Part shown: positions 53,262 to 61,822 of the stretch, one piece after another
How the letters are laid out: the number at the start of each line of letters is the position of its first letter
Position numbering within the stretch: position 1 is the first letter of the stretch
From: CAWAPD01 sp963783865
GTDB lineage: Bacteria; Actinomycetota; Thermoleophilia; UBA2241
Direction of reading: 5' to 3'
NCBI GenBank assembly: GCA_963783865.1
Contig: CAWAPD010000003.1
Coordinates: 434,001-498,000 of the forward strand
Length of the DNA: 64,000 nucleotides
Translations under genes and position numbers: made by a program
The notes under the pieces: model-generated
What the model saw: only the letters and a program-made list of their open reading frames with translations
Databases searched by the model: none
Told to the model about the DNA's origin: nothing

Positions 53262-54101
53262 GTGAATCCCCTCAAGTCCATCGAAAAGCGTATGGAGAAG
53301 ACGGTCGAGAGCCTCTTCGGCCGCGCCTTCAAGGCCAGCGTCCAGCCGGTCGAGCTGGCCCACAAGCTGGCCAAGGAGATGGGCGACCACAAGACCGTCA
53401 GCGTCTCCCGCGTCTACGTCCCCAACGTCTACGAGGTCTTCCTCTCGCCGCCCGACTACGAGCAGCTGCACTCGTTCGAAGCCACGCTGGCCGACGAACT
53501 GTCGAGCTACCTGGTCGCCTACGCGAAGCGAGAGGGCTGGACCCTGGTCGCCAAGCCGACCGTTGCGCTGCACGCCGACGCCGACCTGTCGCTGGGCGAG
53601 TTCGGCATCGCCGCGCACACGACGGCGCCCGACGCGACCGGCGCGGGCGCGGGTGCGGCGGCCCTCGCGCCGCTGGTGCCGCCACCAGACAAGCGGCTCT
53701 CACAGACCCTGGTGTTCGGTCCGCCCGACGTGGCCGCCGTGCCGCCCGCGCCCCCCGTGGCCGTCCCCGGCCCCGGCCCGGCGGTCCCGCCGCCCTTCGC
53801 CCCCGCCGCGCCCGGACGCCTCTGCGCCGTGCTGCGCGGCCCCGGCATCGAGTCGGTGGTGGACGGCGACGTTGCCGTCATCGGGCGCAGCAAGCAGTGC
53901 GACGTCGTCGTCGCCGACCCCAACGTCTCCCGCCGTCACGCCGAGATCCGGCGGCAGGACGACGGCTTCGTGGTCGTCGACCTGCAGTCGACCAACGGCA
54001 TCCGCGTGAACGGGCGGGAGGTGAAGCGCGCCGCCCTCGCCGACGGCGACCGGTTGCAAGTGGGGACCACGCGTCTCCGCTTCGAGACCCGGCCATGCTA
54101 G
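53262..54101 (+). CDS. fhaA: FhaA-like protein (DUF3662 plus FHA domain)
   Basis: Phosphothreonine-binding adaptor of the cell-wall kinase network. The 279-residue protein has an N-terminal DUF3662 domain (1-115: LFGRAFKASVQPVELAHKLA and YVPNVYEVFLSP), a Pro/Ala-rich linker (about 125-185) and a C-terminal FHA domain (about 187-279: VIGRSKQCDVVVADPNVSRR, DLQSTNGIRVNGREV) with the phospho-binding R, S and N residues. GTG 53262 has a weak ribosome site. The stop overlaps the fhaB start. Confidence 0.92.
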   Translation: MNPLKSIEKRMEKTVESLFGRAFKASVQPVELAHKLAKEMGDHKTVSVSRVYVPNVYEVFLSPPDYEQLHSFEATLADELSSYLVAYAKREGWTLVAKPTVALHADADLSLGEFGIAAHTTAPDATGAGAGAAALAPLVPPPDKRLSQTLVFGPPDVAAVPPAPPVAVPGPGPAVPPPFAPAAPGRLCAVLRGPGIESVVDGDVAVIGRSKQCDVVVADPNVSRRHAEIRRQDDGFVVVDLQSTNGIRVNGREVKRAALADGDRLQVGTTRLRFETRPC

Positions 54102-54637
54102 ACGTCGTCCTGTTCGCCCTGAAGATCGGGTTCCTGGTCCTGCTGGTCCTGTTCGTCGTGCTCGTGATCCGGCGGACGGTGACCGACGTGCGCGCGGGGG
54201 CCAAGCCCTCTGAGCAAGCGCCCGACGTGGCGATCCCCGAGGCGGCCGTCGTGCCGGCGGCCACGCCGGCCGAGCGCCGCCAGCGCCGCCAGCGCCGCCA
54301 CGCCGAGCGCACGATGCCCGGCGAGTCGCTCGACCTGATGGCCCACATCGACCCGCGCCTGGTCGTGGTCTCCAGCCCGGTGCTCGAGGAGGGCGAGGTC
54401 GTCAAGCTCGACGGCTGGGTGATGTTCGGGCGGGCGCCGGCCTCGGACGTGGTCCTCGACGACCCCTTCGTGTCGCAGACCCACGCGCGGGTGACGCCCC
54501 GCGGGCAGCTCCACTTCGTCGAGGACCTGGGCAGCACGAACGGCACCTTCCTGAACGGGCGCGAGGTGCTCGAGGCGCAGCTCCTGATCGACAGCGAGCT
54601 GCGCATCGGCGAGACGGTCTTCCGGTACGAGGAGTGA
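54095..54637 (+). CDS. fhaB: FhaB-like protein (membrane helix plus FHA domain)
   Basis: A 180-residue protein with an N-terminal membrane helix (VVLFALKIGFLVLLVLFVVLVI), a Gln/Arg-rich linker (ERRQRRQRRHAERT) and an FHA domain (about 85-178: VMFGRAPASDVVLDDPFVSQ, DLGSTNGTFLNGREVL). It recruits phosphorylated cell-division or wall-synthesis proteins in actinobacteria. ATG 54095 overlaps the fhaA stop by 7 bases. pstP follows 7 bases later. Confidence 0.92.
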   Translation: MLDVVLFALKIGFLVLLVLFVVLVIRRTVTDVRAGAKPSEQAPDVAIPEAAVVPAATPAERRQRRQRRHAERTMPGESLDLMAHIDPRLVVVSSPVLEEGEVVKLDGWVMFGRAPASDVVLDDPFVSQTHARVTPRGQLHFVEDLGSTNGTFLNGREVLEAQLLIDSELRIGETVFRYEE

Positions 54638-54644
54638 CGCGCGC

Positions 54645-55922
54645 GTGACGCTCGTCGCCCGCCATGCGGTGCTGACCGACGTCGGGCTGCTGCGGTCCGG
54701 CAACGAGGACGCCTACGCGGCGGAGCCGCCGCTGTTCGCCGTGGCCGACGGCATGGGCGGCGCCAAGGCCGGCGAGGTCGCTTCGGCCCTGGCGCTCGAG
54801 ACGCTGGCCGCCCGCCTCGCCGCCGGCGACGGCCTGGTCGCCGCCGCCGCGGCGGCCAACGCGGCGGTGTTCGAACGCGCGTCCGCCGATCCCGGCCAGA
54901 GCGGCATGGGCACGACCCTGACCGCCCTGCGCCTGACCGACACCTCGGCCGAGGCCGTCCAGGTCGGCGACAGCCGGCTCTACCGCCTGCGCGACGGCGC
55001 CCTCCAGCAGCTCACCGAGGACCACTCGGTGGTCGGGGAGTGGCTGCGGGCCGGAGCGATCAGCGCCGACGAGGCGCACGCCAGCAAGTATCGCAACGTG
55101 CTGACCCGGGCACTGGGCACCGAGCCGGCGGTCGAGATCGACGACCTGACGCTGGAGGTGCGCGCCGGCGACTTGCTGCTGCTGTGCAGCGATGGGCTCT
55201 CGTCGATGCTGACCGACGACGAGATCGCGGCCGTGCTGGTCGCCCAGACGCCCGACGTAGAGGCCTGCGCGCGCCGGCTCGTCCACGAGGCCAAGAACCA
55301 CGGCGGGCACGACAACATCACCGTGATCATCGTGGCCATCGACGAGGTCGAGCCGGGAGCCGGGGAGCCGGAGGACGAGGGGGCGGGCGCGGCCGCCGCC
55401 GGGCCGGCCGAGGAGGCGGGCGCGATCACCGAGGACATCCCCCTGCCGGCCGGCGGCGCGGCGGCCGCGCCCGAAGAGGACAAGGGCAAGGCCGGGGACG
55501 CGGCCGAAGCGGCCGGACCTACCGGCGACACCGGGCCAGGCACCGGCGACGGTGTCGAGGCCGGCGCGACGCTGGACGAGCACGACGCCAAGGACGACGG
55601 GGCGACGGCGACCGGCCGGCGCCGGCGCACGATCACGATCGTCGCCTTGGTCGCCGTCGCCCTCGTGCTCGTCGGCCTGGTCGCCGGCATCCTCGTGGTC
55701 GACAACATGTACTTCGTCGGTGTCGACCAGGGCATGGTCAGCGTCTACCGCGGCGCGCCTTACGAGGTCGGCGGCGTCAAGCTCTACCGGGTGTACCTGC
55801 GCAGCACCGTGCCCATCGGGAACGTGCGAGCCGACCTGCAACAGCGCGTGCTCGAGCGCCACGTCACGAGCAAGGACGACGCGCTCCGGCTGGTGCGTGA
55901 AGTCCAGGGGATATCGCCGTGA
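54645..55922 (+). CDS. pstP: PP2C-type Ser/Thr phosphatase
   Basis: Removes phosphate from the kinases and their targets. A 425-residue protein: PP2C catalytic domain (about 5-238) with RSGNEDAY, VADGMGG, GTTLTAL, VGDSRLYRLRDG, TEDHS, CSDGL and HDNITVI carrying the metal-binding aspartates; an acidic Ala/Gly-rich linker (about 240-320); one membrane helix (IVALVAVALVLVGLVAGILVV); and a short external domain. GTG 54645 starts after fhaB. The stop overlaps the rodA start (GTGA). Confidence 0.95.
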   Translation: MTLVARHAVLTDVGLLRSGNEDAYAAEPPLFAVADGMGGAKAGEVASALALETLAARLAAGDGLVAAAAAANAAVFERASADPGQSGMGTTLTALRLTDTSAEAVQVGDSRLYRLRDGALQQLTEDHSVVGEWLRAGAISADEAHASKYRNVLTRALGTEPAVEIDDLTLEVRAGDLLLLCSDGLSSMLTDDEIAAVLVAQTPDVEACARRLVHEAKNHGGHDNITVIIVAIDEVEPGAGEPEDEGAGAAAAGPAEEAGAITEDIPLPAGGAAAAPEEDKGKAGDAAEAAGPTGDTGPGTGDGVEAGATLDEHDAKDDGATATGRRRRTITIVALVAVALVLVGLVAGILVVDNMYFVGVDQGMVSVYRGAPYEVGGVKLYRVYLRSTVPIGNVRADLQQRVLERHVTSKDDALRLVREVQGISP

Positions 55923-57256
55923 GCCGCCGCAACCGCGAGCTGCTGCTCCTGCTGCTGGTCGGCGTCATGTCGACCTCGATCTACGTCTCGGTCTACGCCG
56001 CCCGCTTCCACGAGATCGGCCGCCTGTCGCTCGTCTACGGCGGTGTGTATCTGGCGGTGTTCGCCGTCCTGCATATCGTGGTCCGCTGGCGCCTGCCCGA
56101 GGCCGACCCCTACCTGCTGCCGATCACGGCGCTGCTCACGGCCGTCGGCCTGACCGAGATCTACCGCATCGAGCCCCACCTCGCCCGTCTGCAGGGTCAG
56201 TGGCTGCTGGTGGGGGCGGCGCTGTTCGCGGCGACGATCTTCGTCGTCCGCGACCCGCGCCGCCTCGACGACTACCGCTACGTCATCGGCGGCGTCGGGC
56301 TGCTCCTGTTGCTGGTGACCATCGTGCTCGGCACCAACGTCAACGGCGCCCGCCTCTGGATCCGCGTCGCCGGCTTCTCGATCCAGCCGTCCGAGCTCGC
56401 CAAGCTGGCGATCGTCATCTTCCTGGCCGGCTACCTGAACGACGTCAAGGAGATGCTGTCGGTGCCGACCGCCCGCATCGCCGGCCTGCGGATCCCGGCG
56501 CTCAAGTACTTCGGGCCGCTCGTCGTGATGTGGGTCCTGTCGCTCGCGCTGCTGATCTTCATGAAGGACTTCGGCATGTCGCTGCTGTTCCTGGCGACCT
56601 TCGTCGCCATGCTCTACATGGCCACGGCGCGGGTCGTCTACGTGATCACCGGGGCGGCGCTATTCGCCCTCGGCGCCGGCGCCGCCTACCAGTACGTCGC
56701 GCACGTGCACGAGCGCTTCGCGATCTGGATCGACCCCTGGTCCACGGCGACGACGAGCGGCTACCAGCTGCTGCAGTCGCTGTTCGCGATCGCCGACGGC
56801 GGCGTGCTCGGGCCGGGCGTCGGGCGCGGCTACCTGCTGTTCGCCGACCGCACGCCGGTGGTCCCCGACCTGCCGACCGACTTCATCTTCGCCGCCGTCG
56901 CCAACGAGCTCGGGCTGGCCGGCGCCGTCGGCCTGATCGTGCTCTACCTGCTCTTCTGCTGGCGCGGCTTCCACATCGCCGTCTGGGCGACCGATGGCTT
57001 CTCGAAGCTCCTGGCCGGCGGTCTGGCGACCGTTTTCGGCCTGCAGACCGTCATCATCCTGGGCGGCGTGACGCGACTGATCCCCCTGACCGGGGTGACG
57101 CTGCCGTTCGTGAGCTACGGCGGCAGCTCCATCACCGCGAACCTCGTCCTCGTCGCCCTGCTGCTGCTGGTCTCTCACCGGACGAACGCCCGGCGGGGCG
57201 CCGGCGGCGACACGCAGCACCTCGTCGCCGGGGAGATGGAAGTGGGGACAGCGTGA
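55919..57256 (+). CDS. rodA: FtsW/RodA-family SEDS glycosyltransferase
   Basis: Polymerises lipid II into glycan strands with a class B PBP. A 445-residue protein with about ten membrane helices. The SEDS signature includes GARLWIRVAGFSIQPSELAK, LIFMKDFGMSLLFLATFV, SLFAIADGGVLGPGVGRG, LPTDFIFAAVANELGLAG and LPFVSYGGSSI. Position between pstP and pbpA, with 4-base overlaps on both sides, is the conserved actinobacterial arrangement for RodA. Confidence 0.93.
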   Translation: MSRRNRELLLLLLVGVMSTSIYVSVYAARFHEIGRLSLVYGGVYLAVFAVLHIVVRWRLPEADPYLLPITALLTAVGLTEIYRIEPHLARLQGQWLLVGAALFAATIFVVRDPRRLDDYRYVIGGVGLLLLLVTIVLGTNVNGARLWIRVAGFSIQPSELAKLAIVIFLAGYLNDVKEMLSVPTARIAGLRIPALKYFGPLVVMWVLSLALLIFMKDFGMSLLFLATFVAMLYMATARVVYVITGAALFALGAGAAYQYVAHVHERFAIWIDPWSTATTSGYQLLQSLFAIADGGVLGPGVGRGYLLFADRTPVVPDLPTDFIFAAVANELGLAGAVGLIVLYLLFCWRGFHIAVWATDGFSKLLAGGLATVFGLQTVIILGGVTRLIPLTGVTLPFVSYGGSSITANLVLVALLLLVSHRTNARRGAGGDTQHLVAGEMEVGTA

Positions 57257-58689
57257 ACCGGGCCATCGGACGGATCTTCATCGTCGGCATGGTGCTGTTC
57301 GCGGCGCTGATGGTCAACGTCGTCTACCTGCAGGTGTTCGCCGCTCGCGGCTTGCAGCGGAACCCCGACAACCACCGTTCGATCGCCGCCGGGCTGCGCG
57401 TCAAGCGCGGGCCGATCGTCGCCTGGGACGGCACGGTGATCGCCGCCTCGCAGAAGAAGTCCGGGTTCTACTACCGGACGTACCCGAGCGGCGCCTTCGC
57501 GCCCCAGACGATCGGCTACGACAGCGTGCGCTACGGCCTCAGCGGCCTCGAGTCGTCGTACGACGCGTGGCTCACGGGGACCTCGACCGTGAACGGCTGG
57601 CAGGGGTTGGTGGACCGCGCCCTCGGCCGGCGCCCGCACGGGGACACCGTGCGCACGACGCTGGTGCCGGCGGTGCAGGACGTGGCCCAGCAGGCGCTCG
57701 TCGGGCAGCATGGCGCCATCGTCGCGCTCGATCCGACGACCGGCGCCGTGATCGCCATGGCGTCGTCCCCGACCTACTCGCCGGCCTCGCTGGAGACCCA
57801 GTGGCGGACGCTGGCCAGGGACCCGTCGGCGCCCCTGTTCGACCGCGCCACGCAGAGCCTTCAGCCCCCGGGCTCGTCGTTCAAGGTGGTCACCGCCACC
57901 GCCGGCCTCGGGCTCGGCAAGGTCACGCCGCTGACGCCGTTCATCGACACCGGCGTTTACTACGTGGGCGGCGGCAAGATCGTGAACTACCACCACGAGG
58001 TCTTCGGCCCCAACACGCTGACCCGGGCGCTGACCCTGTCGATCAACACCACGTTCGGCAAGGTGGGCAACCTGATCGGGCAGGGCGGCCTCGTGGACCA
58101 GATGACCGCCTACGGCTTCTACGCGCGCCCGCCGCTCGACCTGCCGCCCGGGCAGGTGGCGGCCTCCGGCCGCTACGCGGGCGGCAGGCTGCTCTCACCG
58201 GGCGCGCCGATGGACGCGCTGCACGTGGCCGCGGCGGCGATCGGCCAGGAGAACGTCCTGGCGACGCCGCTGCAGATGGCCCTCGTGGCCGCCGGCGTCG
58301 CCGACGGCGGTACGGTCATGCGGCCGTATCTGGTGCAGGACGTGAAGACGCCGGCCGGCAAGGTCGTGGTGCAGGCGGCGCCGCAGCAGTGGCAGGACGC
58401 GATGAGCCCCCAGACGGCGGCCACGCTCAACACGATGATGCAGCAGGTGGTCAACGCCGGCACCGGGACCGCCGCCGCCCTGTCGGGCATCCAGGTCGCC
58501 GGCAAGACGGGCACGGCCGAGAAGCCGCCGGCCAACATCGGCTGGTTCATCGCCTTCGCGCCCGCCGTCGCGCCCAAGGTCGCGGTGGCGGTCATGATCG
58601 AGAACACGCCGCTCACGGGGGGCGACGTCGCGGCGCCGCTGGCGGCGCAGGTGATCAGCGCCGCCCTGACCCAGCAGAGCCTGCCGTGA
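57253..58689 (+). CDS. pbpA: Penicillin-binding protein, class B (PbpA)
   Basis: A 478-residue transpeptidase that crosslinks peptidoglycan made by RodA. One N-terminal membrane helix (FIVGMVLFAALMVNVVYLQVF), a dimerisation/pedestal region, then the transpeptidase domain with S208-SF-K211 (nucleophile), S263-I-N265 and K418-T-G. GTG 57253 overlaps the rodA stop, so production of the pair is coupled. The next gene is pknB, 41 bases later. Confidence 0.95.
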   Translation: MNRAIGRIFIVGMVLFAALMVNVVYLQVFAARGLQRNPDNHRSIAAGLRVKRGPIVAWDGTVIAASQKKSGFYYRTYPSGAFAPQTIGYDSVRYGLSGLESSYDAWLTGTSTVNGWQGLVDRALGRRPHGDTVRTTLVPAVQDVAQQALVGQHGAIVALDPTTGAVIAMASSPTYSPASLETQWRTLARDPSAPLFDRATQSLQPPGSSFKVVTATAGLGLGKVTPLTPFIDTGVYYVGGGKIVNYHHEVFGPNTLTRALTLSINTTFGKVGNLIGQGGLVDQMTAYGFYARPPLDLPPGQVAASGRYAGGRLLSPGAPMDALHVAAAAIGQENVLATPLQMALVAAGVADGGTVMRPYLVQDVKTPAGKVVVQAAPQQWQDAMSPQTAATLNTMMQQVVNAGTGTAAALSGIQVAGKTGTAEKPPANIGWFIAFAPAVAPKVAVAVMIENTPLTGGDVAAPLAAQVISAALTQQSLP

Positions 58690-58730
58690 ACGGGCCGATG
58701 CGTATGGTACGTTTATGGACGTGAGGTGTC

Positions 58731-60608
58731 ATGACTGACGGATTCGACCGCGGCGAACTGATCGACGGGCGCTACCGGGTGCTCAACCGCCTGGGTATCG
58801 GCGGCATGGCCGACGTTTACCTGTGCGAGGACCTCACCCTCGGTCGGCGCGTCGCGCTCAAGGTCCTGCTCTCGCGCTACGCTGGCGACGGGCAGTTCGT
58901 CGAGCGGTTCCGCCGCGAAGCTCAGGCGGCGGCCCAGATCAACCACCCCAACATCGTCAACGTCTACGACTGGGGCATGGTCGGCGAGACGTACTACATC
59001 GCCATGGAGTACGTCGAGGGTGAGACGCTGAAGGAGCGGATCCGCCGGCAGGGCAAGCTGGCCCCCGGCGAGGCCGTACGGATCACCCTCGAGCTGTTGG
59101 CCGCGCTCGACGTGGCCCACGCGGCCGGCATCGTCCACCGCGACGTCAAGTCGCAGAACATCCTGATGGACGCCGCCGGCACGGCCAAGGTGACCGACTT
59201 CGGCATCGCCCGTGCCGGCGACTCGCAGATGACCGAGGCCGGGTCGATCCTGGGCACCGCCCAGTACCTGGCGCCCGAGCAGGCCAAGGGCGAGCCGGTC
59301 GACGCGCGCTCCGACCTGTACTCGGTCGGCGTCGTGCTCTACGAGATGCTGACCGGTCGCGTGCCGTTTCAGGGGGACAGCGCCGTCACCGTGGCGCTCA
59401 AGCACGTGAACGACGTGCCGCCCGAGCCGGCCGAACTGGTGCCGGGGCTGCCCTACTCGCTGAACCAGATCGTCCTGAAGGCGCTGGCCAAGGACCCCGA
59501 GCGCCGCTATGACAGCGCGTCGAGCTTCGCCGCCGACCTGAACAACGCGCGCACGGGCGGGCCGTTGATCGCGGCCGCCTACGACCCCTCCGAAGAGGCC
59601 ACGCAGGTGCAGAAGGCGGCGCCGCTCGCCGCCGAGGGGCAGACGCGGGTGATGCCGAGGGCGGCGCCGCCTTCTCCGCCCGAACGCGGGCGCCGCCGCC
59701 CGGTCTGGCCCTGGCTGCTGCTCGTGGCCTTCGTGGTCGTCGCCGCGATCGTCGCGGCGCTGCTCCTCAAGTCGTGCGCGTCGAGCGCGGTGAAGGTGCC
59801 GTCGGTCGTCGGCCAGAGCGAGGCCGCGGCGCGGACGGCGCTCGAGAACGACGGCTTCAAGGTCAAAGCCGTCGACACGTACTCCGACCAGTTCTCCGGC
59901 GGGTTCGTCGCCGCGCAGGACCCGGCGGGGGGGTCGAGCCTCGCCAAGGACGGCACCGTGACGATCTCGGTCAGCCGTGGGCCCGTGCACACGCAGCTGT
60001 CCGACCTGAGCGGCATGACGCCCGCCCAGGTCCAGGACTACCTCAAGCAGTTCGGGCTCGTCGGCAAGCAGCTGTCGGGGTCGTCGAACGCGGTCCCCAA
60101 GGGACACGTGTACAAGCAGAACCCGCCGGCCGGCACCACGGTTGCGCGCGGCGACACCGTGAAGTACTGGGTCAGCGCCGGCAAGCCGCAGGTCGCGGTG
60201 CCCGACGTGAGCGGCGAGACGCAGAGCCAGGCGACGGCCGACATCCAGGCAGCCGGCCTGCAGATCGGCTCCATCAGCCAGGCGCCGAGCGGCTCGGTGC
60301 CCGCCGGCAGCGTGATCAGCCAGAGCCCGCCGGCAGGACAGCTGGTCGACCAGGGCACCCCGGTGTCCATCACGGTCAGCAGCGGCACCCCGACGCCGAG
60401 CCCGAGCCCGTCGATGGTCGCGATCCCCGACGTCCTCGGGCTCCCCGAGGCCGAGGCCGAGACGAAGCTCACCGACGCGGGGTTCATCGTCGACCCGCCC
60501 AAGCAGGTGGGCAGCATCCAGCCGCCCGGCACGGTGGTGAAGGTCACGCCCGACGTCGGCACGCTGGCGCCGACGGGCTCGTCGGTCACGATCTGGGTAG
60601 CGAAGTAG
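58731..60608 (+). CDS. pknB: Ser/Thr protein kinase with four PASTA repeats
   Basis: Senses cell-wall fragments and phosphorylates division and wall-synthesis proteins. A 625-residue protein: kinase domain (about 15-275) with GIGGMADVY, K44, H136-R-D138 and D156-FG; a basic juxtamembrane stretch; one membrane helix (PWLLLVAFVVVAAIVAALLL, about 325-347); then four extracellular PASTA domains (about 355-625, e.g. VKVPSVVGQSEAAARTAL, VAVPDVSGETQSQATADI, VAIPDVLGLPEAEAETKL). ATG 58731 has GTGAGGTG upstream. Last gene of the block, ending at a hairpin with a TTCG loop. Confidence 0.95.
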   Translation: MTDGFDRGELIDGRYRVLNRLGIGGMADVYLCEDLTLGRRVALKVLLSRYAGDGQFVERFRREAQAAAQINHPNIVNVYDWGMVGETYYIAMEYVEGETLKERIRRQGKLAPGEAVRITLELLAALDVAHAAGIVHRDVKSQNILMDAAGTAKVTDFGIARAGDSQMTEAGSILGTAQYLAPEQAKGEPVDARSDLYSVGVVLYEMLTGRVPFQGDSAVTVALKHVNDVPPEPAELVPGLPYSLNQIVLKALAKDPERRYDSASSFAADLNNARTGGPLIAAAYDPSEEATQVQKAAPLAAEGQTRVMPRAAPPSPPERGRRRPVWPWLLLVAFVVVAAIVAALLLKSCASSAVKVPSVVGQSEAAARTALENDGFKVKAVDTYSDQFSGGFVAAQDPAGGSSLAKDGTVTISVSRGPVHTQLSDLSGMTPAQVQDYLKQFGLVGKQLSGSSNAVPKGHVYKQNPPAGTTVARGDTVKYWVSAGKPQVAVPDVSGETQSQATADIQAAGLQIGSISQAPSGSVPAGSVISQSPPAGQLVDQGTPVSITVSSGTPTPSPSPSMVAIPDVLGLPEAEAETKLTDAGFIVDPPKQVGSIQPPGTVVKVTPDVGTLAPTGSSVTIWVAK

Positions 60609-60611
60609 CGA

Positions 60612-60645
60612 GGGGCGGCGGCGGGCTTCGGCCCGCCGCCGCCCC
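60612..60645 (+). terminator. 15-bp hairpin with TTCG tetraloop after pknB
   Basis: Arms 60612-60626 and 60631-60645 pair perfectly around TTCG. It lies between the convergent ends of pknB and the antiporter gene. Confidence 0.85.
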
Positions 60646-60665
60646 GTCTACGTCACGACTCCCCG

Positions 60666-61661
60666 CTATCGGCCGACGAACGCCACCACGTAGACCAGAT
60701 AGGCCATGTACATCGTCACCGCCCCGCCCAGCGACCACCACGTCAGGGTGTGCCTGAAGCGGAGCGTGAGGTAGAACACGGTCCCTGAGATCAGCGCCAG
60801 CACCCCCGACACCAGGCCGGTGCGCGTCAGGTCCCACTCCGTGAAGATCAGCCCGATCGACACCGGGAACGTGCTCTGGAACACCATCGCGCCGGTGATG
60901 TTGCCCAGCGCCAGCGTGTCCTTCTTCTGCCGCACCCAGATCACCGAGTTGAACTTCTCGGGCAGCTCGGTCGCGATGGGGGAGAGCAGCAGCGAGACGA
61001 TGAGCGGGTCGGCGCCGAGCGAGAGGCTCACCGTGTTGATCTGGTCGACGAAGATCTTGGCCCCGAGCACGATGCCCGCGGTGCTGACGATCAGCTGCAG
61101 GATGATGCGGCGCCGGTGGGGCATCACCGGGTGGCGGTGGAAGTACAAGGGCTTGAGCTCGCCGCCGAGGTCGCCCTCGGACCGCATCGTCCGGTACACG
61201 TAGAAGCCGTAGGCGACGAGCAGGCAGGGCGCGATGATCCACTTCACGTGCATCACCGGGATGAGGCCGGCGACCATCGCGACGCTGTAGGCGATCAGGA
61301 AGTAGAGGAGGTCGCGTCGCATGACGGTCTCGTTGATCGTGACCTCACGCGGGCGGCGGCCGCGCCAGGCGAAGTAGTAGACGGCGGCGCCGGTGACGAA
61401 CATCGCCAGGCTCGAGAGCATGAACGGGGCGCCGAGGATGGCGCCGATGCCGATCTCGTCGCCGGCGGCCTTGCCGCTGAACAGGATGGCGATGATCGGC
61501 ACCAGCGTCTCGGGCAGGGCCGTGCCGACGGCGGCGAGCACGCTGCCCACGGCGCCCTCGCCGAGCTCGAACCGGCGTCCGAACCACTCGACCGCGTTGG
61601 TGAAGCCCTCGGCCGAGATCAGGATGATGACGAGGGCGACGAGAAGCAGGGCGTAGGTCAT
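60666..61661 (-). CDS. CaCA-family sodium/calcium-type antiporter
   Basis: A 331-residue membrane protein with about ten helices that exchanges a cation (often Ca2+) against Na+ or H+. The two alpha repeats are visible: VLAAVGTALPETLVPIIAI in the first half and LLLSPIATELPEKFNSVIW in the second, with the key acidic residues in each LPE. I used ATG 61661; an in-frame ATG at 61676 is possible and neither has a clear ribosome site. Confidence 0.85.
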   Translation of the reverse strand: MTYALLLVALVIILISAEGFTNAVEWFGRRFELGEGAVGSVLAAVGTALPETLVPIIAILFSGKAAGDEIGIGAILGAPFMLSSLAMFVTGAAVYYFAWRGRRPREVTINETVMRRDLLYFLIAYSVAMVAGLIPVMHVKWIIAPCLLVAYGFYVYRTMRSEGDLGGELKPLYFHRHPVMPHRRRIILQLIVSTAGIVLGAKIFVDQINTVSLSLGADPLIVSLLLSPIATELPEKFNSVIWVRQKKDTLALGNITGAMVFQSTFPVSIGLIFTEWDLTRTGLVSGVLALISGTVFYLTLRFRHTLTWWSLGGAVTMYMAYLVYVVAFVGR

Positions 61662-61681
61662 CGTGCGCGGGAGCATACCAT

Positions 61682-61715
61682 GGCCCCGGACGGCGGCTCG
61701 CCGCCGTCCGGGGCC
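61682..61715. repeat. 15-bp perfect hairpin upstream of the antiporter gene
   Basis: Arms 61682-61696 and 61701-61715 pair perfectly around CTCG. It is about 20 bases upstream of the antiporter start and could be read as an end signal for the upstream transcript or a leader hairpin. Confidence 0.6.
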
Positions 61716-61773
61716 CGGTGGAACGAGCCCGGTCGGCGCTCGCGGCGCGCGAAGGCGGGCGGGCCAGAAGACG

Positions 61774-61811
61774 CCGAAGGCGGGGCGGCCGTCCGGCCGC
61801 CCCGCCTTCGG
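61774..61811 (-). terminator. 17-bp hairpin after the purine permease gene
   Basis: Arms 61774-61790 and 61795-61811 pair perfectly around GTCC, 11 bases after the permease stop. Confidence 0.75.
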
Positions 61812-61822
61812 ACCACCCGCGA

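Noticed and set aside
54250..54300. CGCCGCCAG repeats as a regulatory repeat
   Set aside because: They encode the RQRRQRR linker of FhaB.
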